The notes beneath the pieces were generated by a model, which saw nothing but the letters and a program-made list of their open reading frames with translations, was not told where the DNA came from and searched no databases. Positions 47,902 through 61,548 of a stretch of DNA of 64,000 bases are shown in pieces (position 1 is the first letter of the stretch; each line of letters starts with the position of its first letter). The stretch lies in contig NZ_CP037745.1 of assembly GCF_004345025.1 (NCBI RefSeq), forward strand, positions 2,480,001 through 2,544,000, read 5' to 3'. This DNA is from Rheinheimera sp. D18 (GTDB lineage: Bacteria > Pseudomonadota > Gammaproteobacteria > Enterobacterales > Alteromonadaceae). The position numbers were made by a program, and so were the translations under genes.

Positions 47902-49293
47902 TTAAATAGTAGATTGTATTGTTTCAAACCAGTTTTGTGCATCTGCTAATGCGTTAGCTACCTGCGGTGGTGCTGTACCGCCAAGTGCTGAGCGCTTTTG
48001 CAAACCGGCCTCTAATTTTAGTGCAGGATAAACATCAGCAGCTATTAACGCGCTAAATTGCTGCAATTCGGCTAGTGGCAGCGCTTCTAATGCTAACTGT
48101 TGTTTTGCTGCATGCACAACTAGCTCGCCAACTACTTCATGCGCATCACGAAACGGCATGCCTTTACTGACTAAATAGTCTGCAAGATCAGTAGCATTGC
48201 TATAACCCAGTTCTGCGGCTATTCGACACTGCGCTACATTAATAGTTAGATGAGGTAAAACCGTGGCTAATACTAGTAATGATTGTTGCCAAGTTGCCAT
48301 TAAATCAAAAAAGCCTTGCTTGTCTTCTTGCATATCTTTGTTATAAGCCAGCGGCAAGCCTTTAAGCACGTGTAAAATTGCTACTAAATGCCCTAACACT
48401 CGCCCGGTTTTACCGCGCAGTAACTCAAACACATCTGGATTTTTTTTCTGCGGCATTAATGACGAGCCAGAACTTATTGCGTCACCTAATTTGAAAAAAC
48501 CCGCTTCGCCTGAACAAAAGAAAATGACATCTTCAGATAAGCGCGATAAATGGGTCATACAAATACTGGCACAAGCTGACAGCTCAACCACATAGTCTCT
48601 ATCTGATACCGCATCCAAACTATTAAGCGCAGCACTGGCAAAGCCCAAGCGCTGTGCCAGCTGCTGGCGGTCAACGGCTACACCAGTGCCAGCTAGTGCG
48701 CCGCAGCCCAATGGGCAAACATCTAGACGTGCCAATGCATCGTCTAAGCGGCTTAGATCTCGCTTAAACATTTCGACATAAGCCAATGCCCAATGCGCCA
48801 CCAACACGGGCTGCGCTCGCTGCAAATGCGTAAAGCCGGGCATTACCGCGCTAGCCGCTTGTTCAGCAAAAGTTATTAACGACGCTATAGCGCCAAGTAA
48901 CGATTGCCGCACGCTCTGTGCATTTAATTTACTCCATAGCCTTAAGTCTGTAGCGACTAAGTCATTACGACTACGACCGGTATGTAGTTTTTTTGCTACG
49001 GCGCCTAACTTCTGCGTTAACTGCGCTTCAACCCAGCTATGAATATCTTCTTCACTGGTTTGTAACGGCAACTTAGGATCAGCCTCTACCGCAATAGCTA
49101 AATCGGCTAATGCGGCATCAAGTTGCGCGGCTTCATCGTGCGTAATAATAGTGGCTTTAGCCAACTGCTGCGCCCAAGCTCGCGATGCTTGGATATCTTG
49201 TTGCGCTAACAAATAATCAAAGCTAAGTGAGTCGTTAAAACTACGAAACTCCGCCAGTGTTGCTTCTTGAAAGCGTCCGCCCCACATTGCCAT
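47902..49293 (-). CDS. argH: Argininosuccinate lyase
   Basis: Last step of arginine biosynthesis, splitting argininosuccinate to arginine and fumarate. Signatures: MWGGRFQEATLAEFRSFNDS, HTGRSRNDLVATDLRLW, TVxPGFTHLQRAQP-type helix and the catalytic SSGSSLMPQKKNPD loop. Length 463, without the C-terminal acetyltransferase (ArgA) fusion known from some marine relatives. Last gene of argCBFGH. Confidence 0.97.
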   Translation of the reverse strand: MAMWGGRFQEATLAEFRSFNDSLSFDYLLAQQDIQASRAWAQQLAKATIITHDEAAQLDAALADLAIAVEADPKLPLQTSEEDIHSWVEAQLTQKLGAVAKKLHTGRSRNDLVATDLRLWSKLNAQSVRQSLLGAIASLITFAEQAASAVMPGFTHLQRAQPVLVAHWALAYVEMFKRDLSRLDDALARLDVCPLGCGALAGTGVAVDRQQLAQRLGFASAALNSLDAVSDRDYVVELSACASICMTHLSRLSEDVIFFCSGEAGFFKLGDAISSGSSLMPQKKNPDVFELLRGKTGRVLGHLVAILHVLKGLPLAYNKDMQEDKQGFFDLMATWQQSLLVLATVLPHLTINVAQCRIAAELGYSNATDLADYLVSKGMPFRDAHEVVGELVVHAAKQQLALEALPLAELQQFSALIAADVYPALKLEAGLQKRSALGGTAPPQVANALADAQNWFETIQSTI

Positions 49294-49298
49294 AATAA

Positions 49299-50507
49299 TT
49301 AACCCTTTTGTTGCTGGTGTAATGCACGGATCCGGCTAGATAAACTATAAAGCCGAATAAAGCCGGCGGCATCTTTTTGGTTATACACTTCGTCACCTTC
49401 AAAGGTGGCAAAGGCCTCAGAATACAGTGAGTTTGGCGAGCGACGCTTAGCCACAGTAACATTACCTTTATACAGTTTAATTACTACATCACCGGTTAAC
49501 TGTTCTGCCAACGAGGTTGCTGCAGCTAATAATGCGTCTTTTAACGGCGTAAACCAACGCCCGTCATACACTAGCTGCGCAAATTCTAAGCCTACTTCTT
49601 CACGATACTTTAATGAGCTACGATCATACACCAGCGTTTCTAAGCCTTTTAAGGCCGCCATTAATATAGTGCCGCCTGGGGTTTCATAACAGCCGCGCGA
49701 CTTCATACCCACTAAACGGTTTTCAACAATATCAATTCGGCCGATGCCGTGTTCAGAGCCAAGCTCGTTTAATAATTCAATGGCAGCAACCGGCGCTATG
49801 GCTTGATTGTTAATGCTAACTAGCTCGCCCTTGTCGAAACTAAGTTCAACATAAGCGGCTTTATCGGGCGCTTGCTCGGGTGATTTAGTCCACATCCATA
49901 CTTGTTCTGATGGCTCGCACCAAGGATCCTCTAGCTCACCACCTTCATGAGAGATATGCCACAAATTAGCATCGCGGCTATAAATTTTAGTTGCTGAAGC
50001 TGTAGTAGGAACATTTTTTTCTGCTAAATAATTAAGTAGCGACTGGCGCGAGTTAAACTGCCATTCACGCCAAGGCGCAATAACGGTTAACTGCGGTGCT
50101 AAGGCAGCAAATGCACCTTCAAAGCGTACCTGATCATTACCCTTTCCGGTGCAACCATGGCATAACGCATCGGCTCCTAACTCAAGTGCTAGTTTAACCT
50201 GAGCTCTGGCAATGACTGGCCGCGCCATGGATGTACCCAGCAAATATTGTCCCTCATAAACCGCACCGGTTTTTAGGGTTGGGTAAATAACTTCTTTTAC
50301 CAACTCTTCGCGCAAATCTACTATATAACAAGAGCTTGCACCTGAGTTAATGGCCTTTTGCTCAACACCGGCCAGCTCTTCATCACCCTGCCCTACGTTG
50401 GCAACAAAGGCGATAACCTCACAGTTATAATTGTCTTTTAACCAAGGCACGATAGCTGATGTGTCTAAACCGCCAGAATAAGCTAAAACTACTTTTTTAA
50501 TACTCAT
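49299..50507 (-). CDS. argG: Argininosuccinate synthase
   Basis: ATP-dependent joining of citrulline and aspartate. P-loop [30 protein letters not shown] and [16 protein letters not shown] are characteristic. Length 402, the shorter type I form, unlike the longer E. coli ArgG. It lies 5 bases before argH and 7 bases after argF. Confidence 0.97.
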   Translation of the reverse strand: MSIKKVVLAYSGGLDTSAIVPWLKDNYNCEVIAFVANVGQGDEELAGVEQKAINSGASSCYIVDLREELVKEVIYPTLKTGAVYEGQYLLGTSMARPVIARAQVKLALELGADALCHGCTGKGNDQVRFEGAFAALAPQLTVIAPWREWQFNSRQSLLNYLAEKNVPTTASATKIYSRDANLWHISHEGGELEDPWCEPSEQVWMWTKSPEQAPDKAAYVELSFDKGELVSINNQAIAPVAAIELLNELGSEHGIGRIDIVENRLVGMKSRGCYETPGGTILMAALKGLETLVYDRSSLKYREEVGLEFAQLVYDGRWFTPLKDALLAAATSLAEQLTGDVVIKLYKGNVTVAKRRSPNSLYSEAFATFEGDEVYNQKDAAGFIRLYSLSSRIRALHQQQKG

Positions 50508-50514
50508 AAAATCC

Positions 50515-51429
50515 TCAACTAAATAAACTAATTAATACGGCATTTTGTGCATGCATGCGGTTTTCTGCTTGCAACAGCACTAATGACGCAGTGCTATCGA
50601 GCACCTCGCTGGTTACTTCATGTTCGCGATGTGCTGGTAAGCAATGCATAAAATATTGAATGTTTAAGCTGTGCATTACCGTGCTATTGATTTGGTAAGG
50701 CATAAATGTGTGTTCGATAACGGCAGGATCAGCTTTATCGCCCATCGACAGCCACGTATCGGTGTAAATGGCATTAACGCCTTTAGCTGCGGCTAACTGA
50801 TGACTTAATAACAATTGCGCACCGGTTTGCTTAGCAATATGTTTCGCTTGTGCCATCACTTGTGCACTAGGCTCAAAACCGGGTGGCGTAACTACCGTCA
50901 TAGTCATGCCACTTAATGCCGCGCCAAGCATTAATGAGTGGCAGACATTATTGCCATCACCGACATAAGCTAGATGCACCTTAGATAGATCGCCAAACCG
51001 TTCTTTAAGCGCTAATAAATCAGCCAGCGCTTGGCACGGATGATACATATCGCTTAACGCATTAATGACCGGTTTTTGGCTGGAGTTAGCTAATTGCTCT
51101 AAGGTGTTTTGCGAGAAAACTCGCGCCACAATGGCATCGGTCCAGCAGGCTAAATTACTACCGAAATCGGCAATCGTTTCCCGTTTTCCCATAGCACCAT
51201 TTTGTTGATCTAAATAAACACTGTGTCCGCCGAGCTTATATATACCCACGTCAAAGCTGACTCGCGTGCGCAGCGATGGCTTTTCAAATATCAGCGCAAT
51301 ACTTTTACCGGCCAGCGCCTGAGTATAGTTTTGCGGTTGCTGTTTTACCTTTAACGCCAAATTTAACAAAGCATCAAGTGCTACTGGGCTTAATTCAGCC
51401 AAGCTCAATAATTGGTTCAATTTACTCAT
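50515..51429 (-). CDS. argF: Ornithine carbamoyltransferase
   Basis: Makes citrulline from ornithine and carbamoyl phosphate. The carbamoyl-phosphate loop reads [11 protein letters not shown] (S-x-R-T-R kept), with [12 protein letters not shown], the ornithine loop DTWLSMGDK and the catalytic [10 protein letters not shown]. Length 304. It is the third gene of argCBFGH; 42 bases separate it from argB. Confidence 0.95.
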   Translation of the reverse strand: MSKLNQLLSLAELSPVALDALLNLALKVKQQPQNYTQALAGKSIALIFEKPSLRTRVSFDVGIYKLGGHSVYLDQQNGAMGKRETIADFGSNLACWTDAIVARVFSQNTLEQLANSSQKPVINALSDMYHPCQALADLLALKERFGDLSKVHLAYVGDGNNVCHSLMLGAALSGMTMTVVTPPGFEPSAQVMAQAKHIAKQTGAQLLLSHQLAAAKGVNAIYTDTWLSMGDKADPAVIEHTFMPYQINSTVMHSLNIQYFMHCLPAHREHEVTSEVLDSTASLVLLQAENRMHAQNAVLISLFS

Positions 51430-51471
51430 TTCAATCGACTTGCCGCTGCTGCGGCATCCTTGTTTAAGGGA

Positions 51472-52242
51472 CTAACAGACGATGCGGGTGCCTACTGCTT
51501 GCTGTCGCATCAGATTTAACAGATCTTGCGGATGTTGCCAGCCCGCGACGGTGATACTTCGTCGCAACGCTTGTGCTGTATCTAACGCGGCATCTAATTT
51601 TACTTTCATGCCACCTTTAATAATGCCTTTTTGCACTAATTGTTCAGCTTGTGCTGCGTTAAGTTCAGTAATCAGCTTGCCTTCGCCATCTAAAATACCG
51701 GGTACATCAGTAAGTAATACCAGCTGCCCTTGTACTAACTGACAGATAGCCGCTGCGGCTAAATCAGCATTCACATTAAGTAATTGTGCCTGCGCACCGT
51801 GGCCAATAGAACAAAATACGGGTGTAAAGCCATCGGCTAATAAGCTCTGTAACAACCTAGCGTCTTGCGGCTTTGCCACACCTACTGCACCGAGCTGGCT
51901 GTTAAGTTCAAACCGACAGCTATTACCTGCGGCTAAGGTTAAACCAACAGGGTTTAAACTTTGCAACGAGGCTCGAGCGACCAAATGTGCATTTACCGCT
52001 CCTGCTAAGGCACCCGCTATAACGGGCATTTGTTCCGGCGGCGAAATACGCTGGCCATCAAGTTTTTCAGTAGCAAAACCAAATTTAGCCAACCATTGAT
52101 CAACCTGCTCGCCACCACCGTGCACTAACACCAATGGGTAATGCTGCTTTAGCTCAGCGCATACCGCTAACAAGGCATCTAAAGCAGCGTCGTCCTGTAA
52201 TAACCGGCCACCCATTTTTAGTACTAATGGCGTATTATTCAT
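51472..52242 (-). CDS. argB: Acetylglutamate kinase
   Basis: Phosphorylates N-acetylglutamate. Amino-acid kinase fold: LKMGGRLLQDDAAL, LVHGGGEQVDQWL, NVNADLAAAAICQL and IIKGGMKVKLDAAL, which carry substrate- and ATP-binding glycines and lysine. Length 256, the short enteric type, which suggests no feedback-binding N-terminal helix. The start overlaps the argC stop by 8 bases. Confidence 0.96.
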   Translation of the reverse strand: MNNTPLVLKMGGRLLQDDAALDALLAVCAELKQHYPLVLVHGGGEQVDQWLAKFGFATEKLDGQRISPPEQMPVIAGALAGAVNAHLVARASLQSLNPVGLTLAAGNSCRFELNSQLGAVGVAKPQDARLLQSLLADGFTPVFCSIGHGAQAQLLNVNADLAAAAICQLVQGQLVLLTDVPGILDGEGKLITELNAAQAEQLVQKGIIKGGMKVKLDAALDTAQALRRSITVAGWQHPQDLLNLMRQQAVGTRIVC

Positions 52243-53275
52243 TTACTACTCCGGCAAATAAGCCTGCGGTTTCTGGTTTAGAAAAACGCACGTTAGCCGC
52301 TTGCATCGCTTGCGCTGCAGCGCCTTTTAGCAAATTATCAATCGCTGATACCACCACTAGCTGCTCGCCATCTTGTTGCCAAAAAATATCGCAATACGGC
52401 GTACCTGCAACATCAGCGACGTTGGGCGAATGAGAAAGTAGACGCACTAGGGGTTTATTGGCATAAGCCTGTGTAAAAACGCTAGTTATTTCATTGGCGC
52501 TAACGCCTGGTTTTAACGTCACGACACTAGTAGCTAAAATGCCACGTTTGAAATTACCTAAATGTGGTGTAAATACCACTTTTCGGCCTAAATTCTGTTC
52601 AATTTCTGGCCGATGCCGATGTTTAAAGAAGCCATAAGCATTTGTGCCAACTTCACAAAATGAGGTACTTAATGCCGCTTTACGGCCAGCACCCGACACA
52701 CCACTAATGGCATTGATTACTGGAATGCAATTATCTGCTACTAAGCCGGCTTTAATTATTGGCAGTAGAGCTAATGTGCAAGCTGTCGGGTAACAGCCAG
52801 GCACAGAAATTAACCGTGGCAACGGCGTTGTTTGCCATTCCATTAAAGAGTAAACCGCTTCTTGTAATAATTCAGGATGCTGATGCTCATAACCGTAATA
52901 TTGCGGATAGAGCTCGGCTTGCTTTAAACGAAATGCACCAGATAAATCAACAACATCAATACCTTGCGCTAACAACAGCGGCGTTACCGCTTCACTGGCT
53001 TCATGTGGTAATGCTAAAAAGGCGACATCAACTTTACCGCTTAATTCAGCTGCTAGCGTATCTAGCCAAGGCTGCACCATAATATCGAGTTGCTGTTTAT
53101 AACGTGGGTACAGCGATGAGAATGATTCTGGCGTACGTCCAGCTGATGCATAGGCACCACAAAGTTCGAAAAAAGGGTTACGCGCTAAAATAACAGCAAG
53201 CTCAGCGCCACTATAACCGGCGGCGCCCAGCACGATACTGCGAATTAAAGCATTAGATTGGTTAGCTGCTGACAT
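52235..53275 (-). CDS. argC: N-acetyl-gamma-glutamyl-phosphate reductase
   Basis: NADPH-dependent reduction of acetylglutamyl phosphate. Nucleotide fold VLGAAGYSGAELAVIL and the catalytic Cys in SVPGCYPTACTLALLP, with HRHRPEIEQNL later. The ATG at 53275 gives 346 residues; a TTG three codons upstream is the alternative. First gene of argCBFGH, with two ARG boxes 82-120 bases upstream. Confidence 0.96.
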   Translation of the reverse strand: MSAANQSNALIRSIVLGAAGYSGAELAVILARNPFFELCGAYASAGRTPESFSSLYPRYKQQLDIMVQPWLDTLAAELSGKVDVAFLALPHEASEAVTPLLLAQGIDVVDLSGAFRLKQAELYPQYYGYEHQHPELLQEAVYSLMEWQTTPLPRLISVPGCYPTACTLALLPIIKAGLVADNCIPVINAISGVSGAGRKAALSTSFCEVGTNAYGFFKHRHRPEIEQNLGRKVVFTPHLGNFKRGILATSVVTLKPGVSANEITSVFTQAYANKPLVRLLSHSPNVADVAGTPYCDIFWQQDGEQLVVVSAIDNLLKGAAAQAMQAANVRFSKPETAGLFAGVVNE

Positions 53276-53356
53276 TAGAAACAACTCTCAAATAGTAAAT
53301 ACCCGTTAGGTATAGCACGAAACAGCCGTTAGTGTAGAACGACTGCCATGCACATT

Positions 53357-53395
53357 CAAGAATTTTTATGCTGTTTTTGTGAATTTTTATACAAA
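53357..53395 (-). promoter_or_regulatory. ArgR operator: two ARG boxes with 3-bp spacing
   Basis: Box 1 (53378-53395), read on the plus strand, has TGTGAAT-TTTT-ATACA and differs from TNTGAATWWWWATTCANW at one base. Box 2 (53357-53374) keeps GAAT-TTTT-AT-x-C with four mismatches among the fixed bases. They are separated by exactly 3 bases, the spacing an ArgR hexamer needs. They lie upstream of argC. Confidence 0.8.
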
Positions 53396-53414
53396 TTTTC
53401 TTTTTATCTATTAG

Positions 53415-56405
53415 CTAAGATTCAGCCACCACTATTTTATTTCTACCACCCTGTTTTGCCTGATATAAGGCCATATCAGAGTGCGATAATAGTTTGTCAT
53501 GTTGCATGCCATCAGCATAACGAGCGATACCAATACTAATTGTGATATGCAAGTTAGGCGAAAACTCGGAAAAGTCTAATTGTGCTACGGCTTGACGCAT
53601 GCGCTCACAAATCTCGGCCGCAACCTGAGTTGTGGTATTGGGCAGTAATACGGCAAACTCTTCACCACCCCAACGCGCCACAGTGTCATCCTCTCGGCAA
53701 TAACGACGAATAGCCACCGCAACTTTTTGCAGTACTTTATCGCCAATACTATGGCTAAAGGTGTCATTAACTTGTTTAAAGTGATCAACATCAAGCAGCA
53801 CTAAACATAGCGGTAACTTATTTCTACGTGCTCTAGCACACTCTCGAGCCAAGGATTCATCAAAGGCTCGGCGATTCGCTAAACCAGTTAACGCATCCAA
53901 CCTAGCTTGTAATTCAAACTCTTGTGCTTGTCGCCGGATATGTTGCAGTAACTCTGAGCGTTCTCTATCAATTATTTGTAAATTGTCAGCTTGTTGCTGC
54001 AGCTCAAGCGTTTTGTTCGCTACCTGTATACGTAATTTACGCTCGCGTTTATGCTGTGCGGTAAACCGCCAGCGCAGTACTATAGCAATAAGTAGCAATG
54101 CCGCGAGCATCGCACTGAACCAGAAAATAGGCCGCTGCCAAAAGTACGGCAGAATAATAAAATTAAAACTAGCAACTTGTTCACTCCAAGCGCCTTGCGG
54201 ATAAGACGCCCGCACCGAGAACTGATAGTGTCCAGATGGCAGATTAGTGTATTCAGCAATAGTATTGTTGCCACGTGCAACCCAAGAACTATCAAAACCA
54301 TTTAGTTTAGTGCTGTACTGAATATGCTTGGGCATGATGTAACCCAGACCAGCAAACTGTAGCTCTAACCTGTGCATGCCCGCACCAAGTTGTAACTCTT
54401 GATCCAAAGATATAAGTGCACCATCAACTTTTAAGTGTTCTATTACTACCGGTAAACTATTTATATAAAGTTTTTTTAAATCAGTAGGATAAACCTCACT
54501 AATACCTTTGGATGTGGCAAATATAATACTGCCGCTGGCGGTAACAGTAGCCGCCTGCATAGAGCCACCGTTAGCTTGAGCGCTTTGCATACCGTCACCT
54601 TCACCAAATAGCTCATAGCTAACAGATGGCAACGTGCCAGACAAAAACTGGTTAATGGACTCTCGGTCTAAGCGTAATATGCCTCTGTTGCTGCTTAGCC
54701 ATAAATTTTGTTGTTGATCTATTACAGCTTGAAACACTTTATCAAAAGGTAAGCCAGCATTGCGGCCAATAATTTGTGCGCTATCAGTATTGAGATCGTA
54801 AGCCACCAACCCGCGGTCTGTAGTTATCCATAACACATTAGCTTTAGGGTCTGCGGCAAAACCAAAGGCATATTCTGCGTTATCTAAGGTAGTAGTATCT
54901 AAGGTTGTCATACGGCCATCAGGTTGCCGAATAGCCACACCGCCGCCAGTACCAACAAACAACCTGCCGTCAGTATGCTGATAAAGCGTCATAACAAAGG
55001 GTGTGGGTAACCCATCGGCACTGCTATAGTTTAAAACACCGTCTGCATTAATAAAGCTCAGCCCTTGCGAAGTGCCAATCCACACTCCGCCATTTTTTTC
55101 CGGTAATATCGCCCTTACTTCATTGGCTAATAAACCGGAGGTTCTATCGTACTGAGTTGTTACTTTACCATTAGCATAACGCAGTAGGCCGTCGGTATAA
55201 GTGCCAATCCAAAGCCCGCCATCATTACCCTCTGCTAAACTTAGTATCGATTGTCCTTTACTTGCGGCAGATAAGCTTACGGTTGCAAAACCACTAGCAG
55301 TGCGCCGGCTTATGCCTTGGCTGGTACCAACCCAGACTGAGCCATCAGAGTGAGCTAATAATGCGCGCACGTAATCACCCACTAAACCATTTTCGGTAGT
55401 GTAGGTTACAAAAGGCGCGGCACGTAAACGAATTAAGCCACCATTAGTACCAGCCCAGATGCTATTTTCGTTATCTAAATATAATGACAAGATGCGGTTA
55501 TTGGGTAAGCCACCAGCGATATTAAGCGTTTCAACACCTAGCTCACTGTAGCGAAGCAAACCTTGGTCGGTAGAACCGATCCAGATTTGATCGTTTTGTA
55601 CTAAAAGTGCCGATACCGCAATATCGGCTAGCGCTGTTGAAAGCAGTGCGATATCACCTTGATTATAGCGAAATAAGCCTCGCTCTGTACCAATAAGCAA
55701 ACCGCCAGCATAGGGTCGCAGCACAAAAACCGCAGCTGAAGGTAGGGCATTAACCAAGTTAATCTCGGGATTCGCCGCGTTGGTATCTAGCCACACTAAA
55801 CCACGCGGTGTGCCAGCCCAAAGTCGTCCGTTATCATCTATTAGTAAACTATGTACCACATCACTGGTTTTACCTGCAGTAATACTAAACTGCTGTCTAG
55901 TGCCATCTGGCCGCTGGCGGAACAAACCTTGGCCTTCGCTGGCTAACCAAAAATTACCATCAGCGTCTTCCGCAACGGCGTTAATCAACACATTAAATGA
56001 CGGCCAGTTTTGCCAGCCTTTGGCGGTATACCTACTAACACCACCTCTAGCACCAGTCAGTAATAAGTTTTTGTTATGGTCAAGCGTTAACGAGCGCACA
56101 CCAGAGTCAGGTAAACCGGTTAACGGCCCTCGACCGAATACTTCAAATTCCCGACCGTTAAAACGGGCCGCGCCTTCCCAAGTCGCTAACCATAAATAGC
56201 CATCGTTACTTTGGGTAATGCTGTTAATGGTGTTATGAGGTAAGCCGTCACGGGTAGTCCAGCTTTCCTGGAAATAATGGCTTAATTTGGCAGGGCTAGC
56301 GCTTAACGGTAAGGCTATGTTTAGTAGTAAAAAACCGAGTATTAGCGTGTTACTTTTCACGGATAATAACCGCAATAAAAAAGAGTATTTAGATACATCA
56401 AACAT
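53415..56405 (-). CDS. Two-component-propeller sensor diguanylate cyclase
   Basis: Membrane c-di-GMP synthase with a large periplasmic sensor. A signal anchor (TLILGFLLLNIALPLSAS) is followed by about 13 beta-propeller repeats of the pattern D-G-x-x-W-I/V-G-T-x-x-G-L (about 40-680), a Y_Y_Y domain (HRLELQFAGLGYIMPKH on), a membrane segment (PIFWFSAMLAALLLIAIVL), a coiled coil and a GGDEF domain with an intact ARWGGEEFAVLLP. The ATG at 56405 was preferred over a TTG nine codons earlier. Ligand unknown; the neighbouring arg and met operons give no direct clue. Confidence 0.92.
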   Translation of the reverse strand: MFDVSKYSFLLRLLSVKSNTLILGFLLLNIALPLSASPAKLSHYFQESWTTRDGLPHNTINSITQSNDGYLWLATWEGAARFNGREFEVFGRGPLTGLPDSGVRSLTLDHNKNLLLTGARGGVSRYTAKGWQNWPSFNVLINAVAEDADGNFWLASEGQGLFRQRPDGTRQQFSITAGKTSDVVHSLLIDDNGRLWAGTPRGLVWLDTNAANPEINLVNALPSAAVFVLRPYAGGLLIGTERGLFRYNQGDIALLSTALADIAVSALLVQNDQIWIGSTDQGLLRYSELGVETLNIAGGLPNNRILSLYLDNENSIWAGTNGGLIRLRAAPFVTYTTENGLVGDYVRALLAHSDGSVWVGTSQGISRRTASGFATVSLSAASKGQSILSLAEGNDGGLWIGTYTDGLLRYANGKVTTQYDRTSGLLANEVRAILPEKNGGVWIGTSQGLSFINADGVLNYSSADGLPTPFVMTLYQHTDGRLFVGTGGGVAIRQPDGRMTTLDTTTLDNAEYAFGFAADPKANVLWITTDRGLVAYDLNTDSAQIIGRNAGLPFDKVFQAVIDQQQNLWLSSNRGILRLDRESINQFLSGTLPSVSYELFGEGDGMQSAQANGGSMQAATVTASGSIIFATSKGISEVYPTDLKKLYINSLPVVIEHLKVDGALISLDQELQLGAGMHRLELQFAGLGYIMPKHIQYSTKLNGFDSSWVARGNNTIAEYTNLPSGHYQFSVRASYPQGAWSEQVASFNFIILPYFWQRPIFWFSAMLAALLLIAIVLRWRFTAQHKRERKLRIQVANKTLELQQQADNLQIIDRERSELLQHIRRQAQEFELQARLDALTGLANRRAFDESLARECARARRNKLPLCLVLLDVDHFKQVNDTFSHSIGDKVLQKVAVAIRRYCREDDTVARWGGEEFAVLLPNTTTQVAAEICERMRQAVAQLDFSEFSPNLHITISIGIARYADGMQHDKLLSHSDMALYQAKQGGRNKIVVAES

Positions 56406-56489
56406 TGCGGTAAGTCTCTGCTCGTTAAACAATCGCTACAACAGCAATTGTTTAAGATTACCGCAAATTGCTTAAACCACCAAGTTTAA

Positions 56490-59785
<3,296 letters not shown>

Positions 59786-59796
<11 letters not shown>

Positions 59797-60973
59797 AACG
59801 TGTGTCTCCAACAGCCAGCGCAAGTGCCGCTAATGCCTGTTGCAAATCGGCTAGCAAATCATCGATATTTTCTATGCCTAATGATAGGCGCAGTAAAGCT
59901 GGCCCAATGCCTGCTTCAGTTTGTGCTTGGGCATTCATCGACGCTTGTGTCATTGAACCCGGGTGGCAAATCAAGCTTTCAATACCACCTAATGATTGCG
60001 CGAGGGTAAAAATACGCAATGCAGAGAAAAACACCGGTAATTGGCTAACGTCACATGCTAAATCGAAGCTACACATCGCACCAAAACTAGTCTGCTGATT
60101 AGCGGCAACACTATGCCCAGGATGGTCAGGCAAGCCGGGGTAATACACCTTAGCAACCAAAGGCTGTTGCAGAAGAAAATCAACAACGCGTGCGGCATTA
60201 TCTTGCTGTAACGCAATACGCAGCGGCAGTGTACGCAAACCACGTAACGTCAGATAACAATCAAAGGGCGCACCAGTAATGCCTAAACAGTTAGCCCACC
60301 ATTTTAACTCGTCGCCTAGCTCTGGTGCTTTGCATATCAATACACCACCAATTACATCGCTGTGGCCATTAATATATTTGGTGGTTGAATGCACAACAAG
60401 ATCGGCGCCAAGAGCCAAAGGCTGCTGTAATATTGGCGATAAGAAGGTGTTGTCAACAACCACTAATGCGTCTAACGTTTTTGCCAATGTGCAAACTGCG
60501 CGAATATCGGTAATTTGTAGTAACGGATTAGACGGTGTTTCTAACCAGATCATCTTTGGTTGCACAGCGCTAACGTGCGCTTGCCAGCCCGCTTGCTGAA
60601 AATTAATAATTAATAACTTAAACGCATGTTTTTTGGCAGCTAAATTAGTAAATAGCCGGTAACTACCACCATAACAATCATGGGGTATTACTAAGGTATC
60701 GTCAGGTGTTAATAACTGCAGTGCTAATAAGCACGCGGCCATACCGCTGCTAGTAACAATGGCTTTGCTACCGCCTTCTAAGTCAGCCAACGTTGTTGCC
60801 AATAGATCGCGGGTTGGGTTATTTGACCGCGAATAATCGTATTGCTCAGGCTGTTGAAACGCGCCTAGCTTGTAGGTTGTACTTAAGTACAATGGCGGGA
60901 TCACCGCAGAAAATGCAGTATCCTTTGCAATGCCAGCCTGAGCTGCAATAGTTGCAGCATGACCCGTTGACAT
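59786..60973 (-). CDS. metB: Cystathionine gamma-synthase
   Basis: PLP enzyme joining cysteine and an O-acylhomoserine. Signatures: PPLYLSTTYKLG, YDYSRSNNPTRDLL, VIPHDCYGGSYRLF, the PLP lysine in VHSTTKYINGHSD and SLGGIESLICHPGSMTQ. Length 395. The ATG at 60973 has GAG 8 bases upstream. The met-box array begins 16 bases before the start. First gene of metB-metL-metF, divergent from metJ. Confidence 0.95.
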
Positions 60974-60988
60974 AATCAAATCTCTTCT

Positions 60989-61050
60989 AGATGTTTAGAC
61001 GTCTAAAAGTATACATTTAGATATTTAGATGTCAAAGCATTTAGACGTCT
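60989..61050. promoter_or_regulatory. MetJ operator: met-box array between metB and metJ
   Basis: Perfect AGACGTCT boxes at 60997-61004 and 61043-61050, with imperfect boxes in 8-base register at 60989 (6 of 8), 61005 (5 of 8), 61019 (5 of 8), 61027 (6 of 8) and 61035 (4 of 8). Two tandem arrays fit cooperative MetJ binding and control of both divergent genes. Confidence 0.93.
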
Positions 61051-61155
61051 AAATTATTATTTATTGCACGCTATTTGACTAGTTGCCATAACACGATAGA
61101 ATTTCCGCACTTGCGCGAGCAACAAAACATAATGACTTAATTACAAGGTAACAAT

Positions 61156-61491
61156 ATGGCTAAGTGGAATGGGGAATATGTTCACCCGTACGCGGAACAC
61201 GGTAAAAAATCAGAACTCGTAAAAAAAATTACTGTGTCTATTCCGCTGAACGTATTAAAAGTGCTAACGGATGAGCGTACACGCCGTCAAGTTAACAATT
61301 TAAGGCATGCAACTAATAGTGAATTATTATGCGAAGCGTTTTTACATGCCTTTACTGGACAGCCGCTGCCTGCAGATGAAGATTTACGTAAAGACAACCC
61401 TCATCAGATCCCCGCAGAAGTGCGCCAGATCCTGACTAGCATGGGTAAAGCAATTCCAGTAATTATTGAAGCAGATAACGACGAAGAATAA
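61156..61491 (+). CDS. metJ: Methionine repressor MetJ
   Basis: Ribbon-helix-helix repressor that binds met boxes with SAM as corepressor. The DNA-contacting strand [19 protein letters not shown] and the helices [20 protein letters not shown] are nearly identical to E. coli; only the C-terminus differs. Length 111 versus 105. AAGGT is 6 bases before the ATG. It faces metB across the met-box array and probably regulates itself. Confidence 0.98.
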   Translation: MAKWNGEYVHPYAEHGKKSELVKKITVSIPLNVLKVLTDERTRRQVNNLRHATNSELLCEAFLHAFTGQPLPADEDLRKDNPHQIPAEVRQILTSMGKAIPVIIEADNDEE

Positions 61492-61518
61492 ACTGATTAT
61501 CCGTTTAACGTGCAACAA

Positions 61519-61542
61519 AAAAACCGCCAACTGGCGGTTTTT
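61519..61542. terminator. Bidirectional terminator after metJ
   Basis: CCGCC-AACT-GGCGG flanked by A5 and T5 gives a 10-bp stem with U-runs on both strands, between metJ and the convergent zrgA-like gene. Confidence 0.92.
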
Positions 61543-61548
61543 CTATGA

